DNA of 6,343 bases from Ignavibacteriaceae bacterium (GCA_013388525.1 JACAFA010000167.1:1-6343), one strand, 5' to 3'; positions 1 through 5,986 are shown, numbered from the stretch's first letter. The notes: a model not told the origin generated them from the sequence alone. Translations and numbers: made by a program.

Positions 1-347
1 GCGAAACCCACAATCGCAAAGTTGCTTCTGTATGCACCCTGCACGAATACACTTAGATTTTTTCCATCTTTAATGAAAGGAATTGAAAATAACCAGATTA
101 AAAAGAAGCTAACCAGAGTTGCAGCATAGATATAAATAATCTGATTGAATTCTATCGCTTCGCTTAAATCTATTTCAGCAATATTGATGAACACAAGTGC
201 GGGTAGTGAAACCGAGTAAACAAATTTTGAGGTTACATCCACAAAGTTTTCATTAATGACACCAATTCTTTTTACAAAGTAGCCAAGCGCAACCAGCAGA
301 AAAACCGGTGCAACAACATTTCCTGTAAAGATGATATTCTCAATCAT
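1..347 (-). CDS. AEC-family (auxin efflux carrier-like) permease, N-terminal part
   Basis: This is the first 115 codons of a membrane permease whose remainder lies beyond the left edge. Reading the minus strand from the ATG at 347-345 gives a protein opening with MIENIIFTGNVVAPVFLLVA. The first hydrophobic helix spans about residues 9-24, and more follow around 43-57 and 70-90. The motifs LGYFVKR, SLPALVF and, near the cut edge, GAYRSNFAIVGF are typical of AEC/YfdV-type transporters. In that family two five-helix halves move organic anions or related solutes across the inner membrane; the substrate cannot be told here. No strong ribosome-binding site precedes the ATG. The 54-nt gap to the divergent restriction gene must hold both promoters. 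The family call is firm; the transport role is inferred from the family. Confidence 0.85.
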   Translation of the reverse strand, partial: MIENIIFTGNVVAPVFLLVALGYFVKRIGVINENFVDVTSKFVYSVSLPALVFINIAEIDLSEAIEFNQIIYIYAATLVSFFLIWLFSIPFIKDGKNLSVFVQGAYRSNFAIVGF

Positions 348-401
348 AAAAATTTAGTTATACATTGCTTATATTTCGAAAAACATTTGGGCATTTAATA
401 A

Positions 402-1034
402 ATGAAGCATCCAGTAGAAGAATTATTTGACGATAAAATTATTGTTAGAAAAATTAAAGTAAAATTACCAAAACTATTTCAAATAGCTGAATTGGAAAGT
501 CAAAGAGCAGGAAAAACAGGAATGGAAGTTGGCTCGTTGAGAGAACGAGTATTAATTGCATTGTTCATCCATAAATTTGGAGAGCAAAATGTAAACACTG
601 AAATTCCAATCACGGAAACTGAAACTGATGTGATCATTAAAGGATATCCACTATCAATTAAAACTAAGACTGGTAAAAGTCTTTCAGGAATTAAATCTAT
701 TTGGACTGTAGATCACAAAAGTGTTTTGAGTTATATAAATAATTATAAACCTAAAATGGGAATAATATTAACTCAGATTGTATGGGATGAAGAAGGTGGA
801 TTGTATTTTTTCCCATTAGAAGTTCAACAAAAAGTTTTTAATGAGCTTGGTAAAAACTATTACTTTAATATTCCAAAAATTGGGACTAATCCAAGAGGAG
901 TAGAATTTTCGGCAAAGGCAATGTCTGTGATGATTGAAGATAAACGAACAAGATTCGTAAAAGTAAATTGGACTAAAACGGAAATAAGTTATAATCCTTT
1001 CCAAAGGTGGGTAGAACTATGGGCGCAGGAGTAA
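402..1034 (+). CDS. ThaI-like type II restriction endonuclease
   Basis: A 210-aa soluble protein, recognised from memory as resembling ThaI-family type II restriction endonucleases; ThaI itself cuts CGCG. Residues 30-48 carry the family-like stretch AELESQRAGKTGMEVGSLRE. A PD-(D/E)XK-type core follows: a helix with E48, then ITETETDVII with D76, then LSIKTKTG with K87. The position normally held by the second acidic residue is S85, so the motif reads SxK. Later conserved-looking pieces are IWTVD (100-104), WDEEGGLYFFPLEVQ (about 128-142) and GTNPRGVE. The reading frame is intact and of ordinary length for such enzymes. It overlaps the downstream DNA methyltransferase by 16 nt, which strongly supports a restriction-modification pair. 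No Shine-Dalgarno sequence is seen before ATG 402; the leader is A/T-rich. No controller gene is visible. That it is a restriction endonuclease is well supported; the ThaI assignment and cut site are less certain. Confidence 0.72.
   Translation: MKHPVEELFDDKIIVRKIKVKLPKLFQIAELESQRAGKTGMEVGSLRERVLIALFIHKFGEQNVNTEIPITETETDVIIKGYPLSIKTKTGKSLSGIKSIWTVDHKSVLSYINNYKPKMGIILTQIVWDEEGGLYFFPLEVQQKVFNELGKNYYFNIPKIGTNPRGVEFSAKAMSVMIEDKRTRFVKVNWTKTEISYNPFQRWVELWAQE
1003..1011 (+). promoter_or_regulatory. Ribosome-binding site choosing ATG 1019 for the DNA methyltransferase
   Basis: The purine-rich run aaaggtggg inside the end of the nuclease gene lies about 8 nt before the ATG at 1019. The earlier in-frame GTG at 1007 sits inside this run and has no such signal before it, so ATG 1019 is the better start. 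The site overlaps nuclease codons, so translation of the nuclease passes through the methylase initiation region. Confidence 0.6.
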
Positions 1035-1930
1035 ATATTAAAACAAAGGGAACAGTTACATCAAAATTTGGAACTTCAGGAAGAATAAACCATGATTCTT
1101 CTTCCTTTTACAATAGTAGATTGTATGAAGAAGTACAAACTGAGTTAAAAGAAAAGTATGTTGAAAGCATAATTGATGCGAAATTGATCAATCAGATTTA
1201 TTGTAAATCCAGTGAAGTTATGGATGAGCTACCAAATAATAGTGTCCATTTGCTGATTACTTCTCCTCCTTATAATGTAACGAAAGAATATGATAAGAAT
1301 TTATCGCTTAGTGAATACCTGAATTTATTAAATCGGGTTTGGAAAGAATCTTTCAGAGTTTTGGTACCTGGTGGAAGAGTTTGTATAAATGTAGCAAATC
1401 TCGGAAGAAAACCTTACTTACCCCTACACAGTTATATTATCGAATCAATGCTGGAAATTGGTTTCTTGATGCGAGGTGAGATTATCTGGGATAAAGGTTC
1501 AAGTTCAAGTGCTTCAACTGCCTGGGGAAGTTGGCTTTCTGCTGCCAATCCTGTGCTTAGGGATATTCACGAGTATATATTAATTTTTTCAAAAGGCAAT
1601 TTCACTCTCCCTAGTAGAGATAAAAAAAGCTCTCTTTCAAAAAAAGAATTTTTAGAGTACACTAAAAGTATCTGGAAATTTCCGGCTGCCTCGGCTAAAA
1701 GGATAGGCCATCCAGCACCTTTTCCGGAAGAATTACCAGCGAGATTAATTAAACTTTATTCTTTCGAAGAGGATGTTGTTTTAGATCCATTTGTTGGTAG
1801 TGGTACAACTTGCATTGCTGCTTTAAAACTGAAAAGAAATTTTGTAGGATATGACATAAAAGAGGAATATGTAAAGCTTGCAAACAAAAAATTGGATGAA
1901 TTAAAAAGTCAAGGAAACTTATTTAAGTGA
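1019..1930 (+). CDS. Site-specific DNA methyltransferase (beta class, N4-cytosine or N6-adenine), partner of the ThaI-like nuclease
   Basis: A 303-aa modification enzyme of the N6_N4 methylase family. The catalytic motif IV, TSPPYN, lies near residues 81-86. The SAM-binding motif I, DPFVGSGT, lies near 256-263. This motif IV-first order defines the beta class. SPPY rather than DPPY is usual for N4-cytosine enzymes, so N4-methylcytosine is the more likely product; this is an inference. Other supporting pieces are VLVPGGRVCINVAN (motif V/VI region), IIWDKG, and HPAPFPEELPARLIKL just before motif I, all typical of this family. The first 50 residues are Ser/Gly-rich and variable. In the cell it would methylate the site cut by the overlapping nuclease, protecting host DNA. 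The start at ATG 1019 is preferred over GTG 1007 because of the upstream aaaggtggg. The gene is second in the pair, and nothing in sequence shows separate regulation. Confidence 0.9.
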   Translation: MGAGVNIKTKGTVTSKFGTSGRINHDSSSFYNSRLYEEVQTELKEKYVESIIDAKLINQIYCKSSEVMDELPNNSVHLLITSPPYNVTKEYDKNLSLSEYLNLLNRVWKESFRVLVPGGRVCINVANLGRKPYLPLHSYIIESMLEIGFLMRGEIIWDKGSSSSASTAWGSWLSAANPVLRDIHEYILIFSKGNFTLPSRDKKSSLSKKEFLEYTKSIWKFPAASAKRIGHPAPFPEELPARLIKLYSFEEDVVLDPFVGSGTTCIAALKLKRNFVGYDIKEEYVKLANKKLDELKSQGNLFK

Positions 1931-1968
1931 TTTAAGTTAAGAAGTTGTTCTGTTGAACCTTTGCAAGC

Positions 1969-2003
1969 AACCTTCAAGGTCTTCAGGAGCGACCTTGAAG
2001 GTT
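1969..2003. repeat. 13-bp perfect inverted repeat at the convergent gene ends
   Basis: The arms aaccttcaaggtc (1969-1981) and gaccttgaaggtt (1991-2003) are perfectly complementary around a 9-nt loop. Each arm is itself nearly palindromic (acctt-c-aaggt), so several alternative foldings exist. There is no T-run on either side, so it is not a textbook intrinsic terminator. Its position between the methylase operon and the convergent methyltransferase gene would suit a bidirectional transcription block or a dispersed hairpin repeat. The right arm and part of the loop are coding for the last residues of the minus-strand gene, whose stop codon (1983-1985) lies in the loop. Confidence 0.8.
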
Positions 2004-2621
2004 GGGTTTAACTGCAATTCCTTCATACATATAGCCGACAATCTTCGGATCTCTTTTCATATAGTAATTTTTTAAATCAATTATTTTTAATCCGGAATTC
2101 GTAATTAGCTTTTTTATATCTCTGTTAAGATTACATCCATCAGCCCAGATATTTTGAATTGGATTTAAACGATGCTGCCACTTTTGTGTTTTTGGATTAT
2201 CTGCCAGACCGTGTTCAAGAAAATAATACTTTCCACCGGGTTTCAGAACTCGATATATTTCTTTCAGAGCTGAGTTAATATTTTTTATGCTGCACAATGT
2301 GTAAGTGCTTACGATTGCACGAATACTATCATCAGGAAAGGGGAGTGACTCGCTGCTATGATTTATTAATTCGATTTCGAATCTGCCATTAGTTATTTTT
2401 TTCTGTGCCTGCTGAAGCATTCCTCCGTTAGCATCAACGCCTATTATTTTTTTTATGTTGGGAGGATAAAACCTCAGATTGATACCGGTCCCAAATCCAA
2501 TTTCAAGAATTTCTTCTTCGGTTATTTTGTTGAGGATACTTTTTCTTCCTTCGTTAATCTTTGGCGAATCCATTGAGTAGTCATAAAAGAAAGGAATTAT
2601 TACGTTTGAGTAAAATCCCAT
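1983..2621 (-). CDS. Class I SAM-dependent methyltransferase (Methyltransf_11 type, METTL7-like)
   Basis: A 212-aa small-molecule or lipid methyltransferase with the complete Rossmann SAM-binding core. Motif I is LEIGFGTG (39-46), the acidic end of strand 2 is D63 in GVDANGGML, and ESLPFPDDSI (91-100) and VLKPGGK (125-131) follow. The C-terminal part, with EHG, WQHRLNP and DGCNLNRD (161-168), resembles the UbiE-like/METTL7 subgroup. Family members methylate quinone precursors, phospholipids or thiols; the substrate here is unknown. There is no obvious membrane segment apart from a mildly hydrophobic start. The ATG overlaps the stop of the upstream thioesterase gene as TGATG, so the two are probably translated together. 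The last residues (about NLQGRS) are encoded by the inverted repeat at 1969-2003, so the original C-terminus may have been altered by that element. Confidence 0.87.
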   Translation of the reverse strand: MGFYSNVIIPFFYDYSMDSPKINEGRKSILNKITEEEILEIGFGTGINLRFYPPNIKKIIGVDANGGMLQQAQKKITNGRFEIELINHSSESLPFPDDSIRAIVSTYTLCSIKNINSALKEIYRVLKPGGKYYFLEHGLADNPKTQKWQHRLNPIQNIWADGCNLNRDIKKLITNSGLKIIDLKNYYMKRDPKIVGYMYEGIAVKPNLQGRS

Positions 2622-3052
2622 CAGGATAATCTCTCAATCTTCTTTTTGAATTCTATTGGAACAGCTGCAGCTATTCTTTTTTCATAATTGAAGAAAACGA
2701 TTCCTGTTTTGGCGACTGCAATTTCCTTTGTTGAATTTTTATTTTTCAGACGGTATACGAAATCACATCCTATCGCTGTAAAATCATTCACCGCAACTTC
2801 AACAATAAGTTCGTCACCATAAAAACCTTCCGACTTATATTGAACTCCGGCATCTATCATAATTATTCCTGAACCATCCACGTTGAACTCAGAGTAGCCG
2901 AGATGTTTGAGAAATCTCACTCTTGCTTCGTGAATTATTGAAAGCAAGGAATCATTTCCGAGATGCCCGCCATAGTTAATGTCTGTTATTCTGATTGGAA
3001 TCTCAGTTCTGAAAATGAATTTATCTGGTATCTCAATTTTTATTCTTGGCAT
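2621..3052 (-). CDS. Hotdog-fold (4HBT) acyl-CoA thioesterase-like protein
   Basis: A 143-aa single-domain protein of the YbgC/FadM-like 4HBT thioesterase group, the usual length for the family. Family members hydrolyse acyl-CoA or acyl-ACP thioesters in the cytoplasm as oligomers. The N-terminal strand reads IRITDINYGGHLGND (20-34), followed by the long central helix with HEARVRFLKHLGY (41-53). D24, H30 and E42 occupy the region where catalytic residues sit in relatives. The C-terminal strands contain VQYKSEGFYGDELIVEV and a TGIVFFNYEKR strand, also typical. It is the first gene of a two-gene minus-strand operon with the SAM methyltransferase. The link between the two activities is unknown; lipid or quinone metabolism is possible. 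The ATG at 3052 has only a weak purine-rich leader. The fold is confident, the substrate is not. Confidence 0.85.
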   Translation of the reverse strand: MPRIKIEIPDKFIFRTEIPIRITDINYGGHLGNDSLLSIIHEARVRFLKHLGYSEFNVDGSGIIMIDAGVQYKSEGFYGDELIVEVAVNDFTAIGCDFVYRLKNKNSTKEIAVAKTGIVFFNYEKRIAAAVPIEFKKKIERLS

Positions 3053-3208
3053 TAAAATCTCTAATCTTGTGCGTTTTTGAGACTAAAATTAAACAATATT
3101 TTATTGACCTGAATAATCCTTTTCAAGACAAACTCGATTAAACCAGGAAGTGGATTGAATTGTCTAAACATTTAGATTAAGTTTCATTCATTAAAACAGG
3201 AGTTTATC

Positions 3209-4123
3209 ATGAAGATTACATCAACACTATTCTTTGCAGGAATTTTATCATCGCTTCTATTGATTGGTTGTCAGTCCGAACCCAATGCTCCTAACCAGAA
3301 TTTATTGAATGACCAGGCAAGCTTTAATACGGTTGATAACGATTTGGCTTTGATGAAAGATGGCGGGATGCGATTGGATAGCGCTGCTGGAGTGTTTTCA
3401 ATCGGTTGGAATGAAATGTTCAGACCTTTTATGGACAGTGCTGAGGTTAAAGGGATGTCATTCGCAGTAGCTTTTGGAGAAAGAAATACGGATCTCCCTC
3501 ACTTTAAAAAGTTTGGTTTAGATATGGGCGATGTGTTCATCAATTATACCGGGAATCATATTGAAATGCATAAAAGATTTCATGAGAGAAGAGGGACAGC
3601 TTACAGTTTATTTAAACGACCATTCGGGCATTCAGAAAATCTTCTTGAATACATTCCAAATACTGAATATCAGTTTGAAGTAACCGGTTCAGAATTTTTT
3701 GCTCCGATTACTATTACGCTAACTTCCCCGAATGCTCTTATGGATATTACCAGCCCTGCTAATGGTCAGGTGATTGATCCGACTCAGGATCTTACAATTA
3801 ACTGGGAAGGCGGGAAGGAAGGAAAAGTCGGTGTCAGATTAATGCCTCATCTCAGACCTCACAGAGGTCCTGGAGGTGGTCCAGGAGGAATGGGTGAAAA
3901 TCATCCGCCTTTTGATAGAATAATTTTTGTAATATTGGAAACAAACACAGGCATTTATACATTCTCTGCAGAACAAATCCAGAGAATTCTTAATGGAATT
4001 CCAGCTAACGGATTAATGGCAGAAGTTTCACAAATGGATTTTGGTGAAGTTGAACACGAAAATGGAACATTGCACACAGCTATGAAAAATGGCAGCAGTG
4101 TGATGATGAGAATTCAGCAATAA
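3209..4123 (+). CDS. Exported lipoprotein with His/Gly/Pro-rich insert, unknown function
   Basis: A 304-aa secreted lipoprotein. Residues 1-20 form a type II signal peptide with Lys at position 2, a hydrophobic core and the lipobox LLIGC, giving lipidated Cys21. Residue +2 is Gln, so outer-membrane sorting is likely. No catalytic domain is recognised. Around 179-201 the sequence ITSPANGQVIDPTQDLTINW resembles the opening strand of Ig-like/Kre9-KNH-type beta domains found in cell-surface proteins. Inside that domain, residues 214-233 are rich in His, Gly and Pro (PHLRPHRGPGGGPGG), and further histidines occur at 98, 117, 121, 125 and 141. Metal binding is possible but unproven. The start is well set by AGGAG at 3198-3202, six bases before the ATG. 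The gene stands alone, divergent from the thioesterase operon, and ends at an intrinsic terminator. Confidence 0.85.
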   Translation: MKITSTLFFAGILSSLLLIGCQSEPNAPNQNLLNDQASFNTVDNDLALMKDGGMRLDSAAGVFSIGWNEMFRPFMDSAEVKGMSFAVAFGERNTDLPHFKKFGLDMGDVFINYTGNHIEMHKRFHERRGTAYSLFKRPFGHSENLLEYIPNTEYQFEVTGSEFFAPITITLTSPNALMDITSPANGQVIDPTQDLTINWEGGKEGKVGVRLMPHLRPHRGPGGGPGGMGENHPPFDRIIFVILETNTGIYTFSAEQIQRILNGIPANGLMAEVSQMDFGEVEHENGTLHTAMKNGSSVMMRIQQ

Positions 4124-4144
4124 AAGAATAATAAATTTTTTATG

Positions 4145-4170
4145 AAGCCGCTCTTAGTAGCGGCTTTTTT
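4145..4170 (+). terminator. Intrinsic terminator of the lipoprotein gene
   Basis: An 8-bp stem pairs aagccgct (4145-4152) with agcggctt (4159-4166) around the loop cttagt, followed by a T-run to 4170. It lies 21 nt after the stop codon at 4121-4123. The GC-rich stem core and U-tract are classical for Rho-independent termination on the plus strand. Confidence 0.92.
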
Positions 4171-4250
4171 ATTTGAAAATCATCTCTTAACTATTACACC
4201 AATACCAGATTTTTATCTATTTTTGAAAGAACATTTTTGAGTCACAACTT

Positions 4251-4343
4251 ATGTCATTTGAGAAAGAAACAGATCAGTTGGTTTACCAGCTTTACGGATT
4301 GACGGAAGAGGAAATCAGAATTATTGAGGGTGGAGTAATATAA
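4251..4343 (+). pseudogene. Tail copy 1: C-terminal remnant of an Eco57I/type IIG-like restriction-methylase
   Basis: An in-frame stretch of 30 codons plus stop encodes TDQLVYQLYGLTEEEIRIIE near its end. This pattern (D-Q-L-V-Y-x-L-Y-G-L-T-x-E-E-I) is familiar as the extreme C-terminus of large restriction-methylases of the Eco57I/type IIG/BREX PglX-like kind. There is no methylase body upstream: the frame is open only from about 4227 and the stretch follows the lipoprotein terminator. It starts at an ATG but has no ribosome-binding site, so expression as a 30-aa peptide is doubtful. A weak 6-bp inverted repeat (gagggt 4326-4331 with accctc 4343-4348) covers its stop. The exact 15-mer gtttaccagctttac is shared with copy 2. 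Confidence 0.6.
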
Positions 4344-4385
4344 CCCTCTAGTAAAAACACAAATACAATAAATTGGAGACTAACA

Positions 4386-4724
4386 ATGAAAACTCTAAAT
4401 ATATTTCTTATTGCGATTTTAATTTTAATTCTTGCGTGTTCAACCTCTCAAGAACTCACCTATCGTCCAGTAGATTCAAAAGAGCTTTGGAATATTAGAA
4501 TTGAGAAAGGCAGTGTCTCTGGCCAATTTGAAGTCTATATAAATGATGAAATGGTCTTTGAAGAAACTCCGGATATGTTTAATGATCGCATTGATGAAAA
4601 AACAACTTATAAAGATTATCCTGTTAGATTAATGGTAAATAAAGAAAAAGACTTTTGGGGTAGTGAAGAGTACAATTTATTACTCTTTATAAATAATGAG
4701 CTCGTTACTCAAATGAAATACTAA
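4386..4724 (+). CDS. Small lipoprotein of unknown function
   Basis: A 112-aa protein with a type II signal peptide: Lys2, a strongly hydrophobic stretch 5-16, and the lipobox LILAC placing the lipidated cysteine at 18, followed by Ser-Thr-Ser. The mature part, about 95 residues, looks beta-rich (IRIEKGSVSGQFEVYINDE, LLLFINNELVTQMKY) and may be one small beta-sandwich or barrel. No known domain is recognised. The start is supported by GGAG at 4375-4378, seven bases before the ATG. It begins 42 nt after tail copy 1 and is followed after 49 nt by the membrane-protein gene, so an operon with the next two genes is plausible. No promoter can be named with confidence. Confidence 0.8.
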   Translation: MKTLNIFLIAILILILACSTSQELTYRPVDSKELWNIRIEKGSVSGQFEVYINDEMVFEETPDMFNDRIDEKTTYKDYPVRLMVNKEKDFWGSEEYNLLLFINNELVTQMKY

Positions 4725-4773
4725 ATTCAATTGTCTACAATCGCAAAAAAAATTTTATAGGGAAAATGAATCG

Positions 4774-5256
4774 ATGGAAATTATTAATGGTGTGTTCGCA
4801 ATATTTGGTTTAATTATCGGATGGCTAATAACATATATTAAGTTCAAAATTGAACGTAAAGATAAATTCAGAATGGCAGCTATCGAAAAGCGTTTGGAAG
4901 CCCATCAAAAAGCTTATGCGCTTTGCTCTAAATTTTGGGTAGTTGTTGACACAAATAGTCGGGATGAAATTACAGCTATCATTAAAGAGAGTCGGGAATT
5001 TATGTCAAATTATTCTCTATATCTTGAGAGTGGAACAAGAAAGAAAATGATTGAAGTCATTGGATTTTTCAATGCTTATTGTCCAAGAGAAGAATTTCTT
5101 TCAAAATTTAGTCCAAGTAAAAGAGCAGAAGCACTAAATACTTATATAAAAGAGGAAAAAAGGCTTAATGAATTGTCAAGATTGATACAAGAAGAAGTAG
5201 CACTTGAACCAATTTTGCTAAATGAAAAAGTCAAATCAGCACAGGAAATAGAATGA
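4774..5256 (+). CDS. Single-span membrane protein with helical cytoplasmic domain, unknown function
   Basis: A 160-aa protein with one N-terminal membrane helix (about residues 4-22) followed by basic residues (KFKIERKDK), which predicts the rest lies in the cytoplasm. Residues 34-160 are charged and helical, with pieces such as EKRLEAHQKAYALCSKFW (38-55) and a heptad-like C-terminal helix (about 114-145). Single-span proteins with an AHQKAY-like helix are common uncharacterised proteins; no function is assigned. The start at ATG 4774 has a purine-rich taggga about 10 nt upstream; an out-of-frame ATG at 4766 is not used. Its stop overlaps the next gene by 4 nt (ATGA), so the two products are probably made together and may interact. 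Confidence 0.78.
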   Translation: MEIINGVFAIFGLIIGWLITYIKFKIERKDKFRMAAIEKRLEAHQKAYALCSKFWVVVDTNSRDEITAIIKESREFMSNYSLYLESGTRKKMIEVIGFFNAYCPREEFLSKFSPSKRAEALNTYIKEEKRLNELSRLIQEEVALEPILLNEKVKSAQEIE

Positions 5257-5573
5257 AAAAGAAATCACCTTTTACAGAATTATTAAAAGATGAAAAATTA
5301 ACAAAGGATTCATACCTTTTTAATATTGAACACTCGCGAGTTTCAGAAGAAGTCGTGTTCCTAAAATTTGAAGTTTTTAATTACCAAAAGAAATCAATAT
5401 TCAAGTTCAAAATTCAAATTGCTTTAAATGATAATCTAAAGAGTATTGAAATCGGTAAATCTCGGAATCAAGTTGGCTTAGTAAACTTGACTGGTAAAAA
5501 CTTATATCAAATATTTAAAGGTGGTTTTAGTACCGCAATTGAAGAAGGTAGGATCCCATTTTTCCCTGGGTAA
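5253..5573 (+). CDS. Small soluble protein of unknown function, coupled to the membrane protein
   Basis: A 106-aa protein without signal or membrane segment. It starts with MKKKSPFTELLKDEKLTK, followed by alternating hydrophobic and charged strands (EEVVFLKFEVFNYQ, FKFKIQIAL) and a short C-terminal helix region. No family is recognised. The ATG overlaps the upstream stop by 4 nt, a common sign of translational coupling. The reading frame ends PFFPG exactly where tail copy 2 begins in another frame (about 5570). The natural C-terminus may therefore have been cut by the event that joined it to that repeat, or the gene may simply end there. By eye its base composition is as AT-rich as the upstream membrane-protein gene. 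Confidence 0.65.
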   Translation: MKKKSPFTELLKDEKLTKDSYLFNIEHSRVSEEVVFLKFEVFNYQKKSIFKFKIQIALNDNLKSIEIGKSRNQVGLVNLTGKNLYQIFKGGFSTAIEEGRIPFFPG

Positions 5574-5701
5574 TCAAAACAGAAAGCGACAAAAACTACC
5601 TCACCCGCAAATGCGAAACCCTCGATAAACAAATAGACCAGCTTGTTTACCAGCTTTACAACTTAACGGAAGAAGAGATAAAAATTGTGGAAGGAGAATG
5701 A
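5570..5701 (+). pseudogene. Tail copy 2: C-terminal remnant of an Eco57I/type IIG-like restriction-methylase
   Basis: This frame reads VIKTESDKNYLTRKCETL, continues DKQIDQLVYQLYNLTEEE and ends IKIVEGE before TGA (5699-5701). It is the longest copy and matches the usual C-terminal helix-turn tail of large restriction-methylases (K-Q-I-D-x-L-V-Y-x-L-Y). There is no start codon in frame, and upstream the frame is closed by TAG at 5549-5551, so only the last 43 codons or so remain. It begins across the stop codon of the preceding 106-aa gene. By hand count about 50 of 60 bases match copy 3 over the core. Confidence 0.65.
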
Positions 5702-5714
5702 AAAATTTGTATTT

Positions 5715-5839
5715 AACCTTAGTAACCCAAGTTGACATCCGAATATTAACCTTATTAGCTTATTTGATTTTAACCGATTGATTAAATGCTATAAGGTAAT
5801 AAGGTAAAATGTATCTCTGTTATTTTTGTTACTAAGGTT
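5715..5839. repeat. 125-bp element with nested inverted repeats
   Basis: The outer ends aaccttagtaac (5715-5726) and gttactaaggtt (5828-5839) are perfect 12-bp inverted repeats. Inside lies a second pair, accttatta (5749-5757) with taataaggt (5797-5805). The right inner arm is part of a tandem 8-mer, ataaggta twice (5791-5806). No reading frame of note lies inside. Size, terminal inverted repeats and lack of genes resemble a miniature inverted-repeat element; a clear target-site duplication is not seen. It sits between tail copies 2 and 3. Confidence 0.6.
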
Positions 5840-5845
5840 TATAAA

Positions 5846-5986
5846 ATGCGAAGAGCCAAAACTGAAGGTGATAATAATTATTTGCGACGTAAATGCAAAA
5901 CCTTCGATAAGCAGATATATGAGCTTGTTTACTAGCTTTACGGCTTTACAGAAGAAGAGATAAAGAATGTGGAAGGGAGCAATTAA
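5846..5986 (+). pseudogene. Tail copy 3: degenerate restriction-methylase C-terminus with in-frame stop
   Basis: From ATG 5846 the frame reads MRRAKTEGDNNYLRRKCKT, then FDKQIYELVY, is broken by TAG at 5933-5935, and resumes LYGFTEEEIKNVEGSN to TAA at 5984-5986. It aligns with copy 2 residue by residue (KTE-D-NYL-RKC-T-DKQI--LVY-LY--TEEEIK-VEG). The in-frame stop in place of the Gln of LVYQ shows it is no longer a functional coding tail. It starts 6 nt after the right end of the nested inverted-repeat element. Confidence 0.65.

Larger units (their letters stand above)
4251..5701 (+). other. Putative cassette of three small genes bounded by direct repeats
   Basis: Tail copies 1 and 2, in the same orientation, enclose three small plus-strand genes and little else. 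A segment bounded by direct repeats of a gene's 3' end is what recombination into, or next to, that gene could leave behind. No transposase, integrase or clear attachment core is present, so movement is an inference from layout only. Confidence 0.3.

Noticed and set aside
348..401. Divergent promoters in the permease/nuclease gap, for example TATATT at 370-375
   Set aside because: The region is so AT-rich that such hexamers are expected by chance, and no matching -35 is seen.
816..1004. 62-codon minus-strand open frame inside the nuclease gene
   Set aside because: It lies wholly opposite a well-supported restriction nuclease gene, has no recognisable protein features and no start signal.
1007..1018. 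GTG start at 1007 for the DNA methyltransferase
   Set aside because: The GTG lies within the purine-rich run that best serves ATG 1019 as ribosome-binding site, and the extra four residues are not needed for the fold.
3104..3185. TTGACC at 3104-3109 and TTGAAT at 3155-3160 as -35 elements for the lipoprotein gene
   Set aside because: Neither has a convincing -10 hexamer at normal spacing, and promoters in the suspected phylum often do not follow this pattern.
4326..4348. 6-bp inverted repeat after tail copy 1 as a terminator
   Set aside because: The stem is short, the loop is 11 nt and no T-run follows.
5570..5986. CRISPR array or tandem repeat array formed by the tail copies
   Set aside because: Only two or three imperfect copies of different length occur, with irregular spacing and clear coding similarity, unlike CRISPR repeats.
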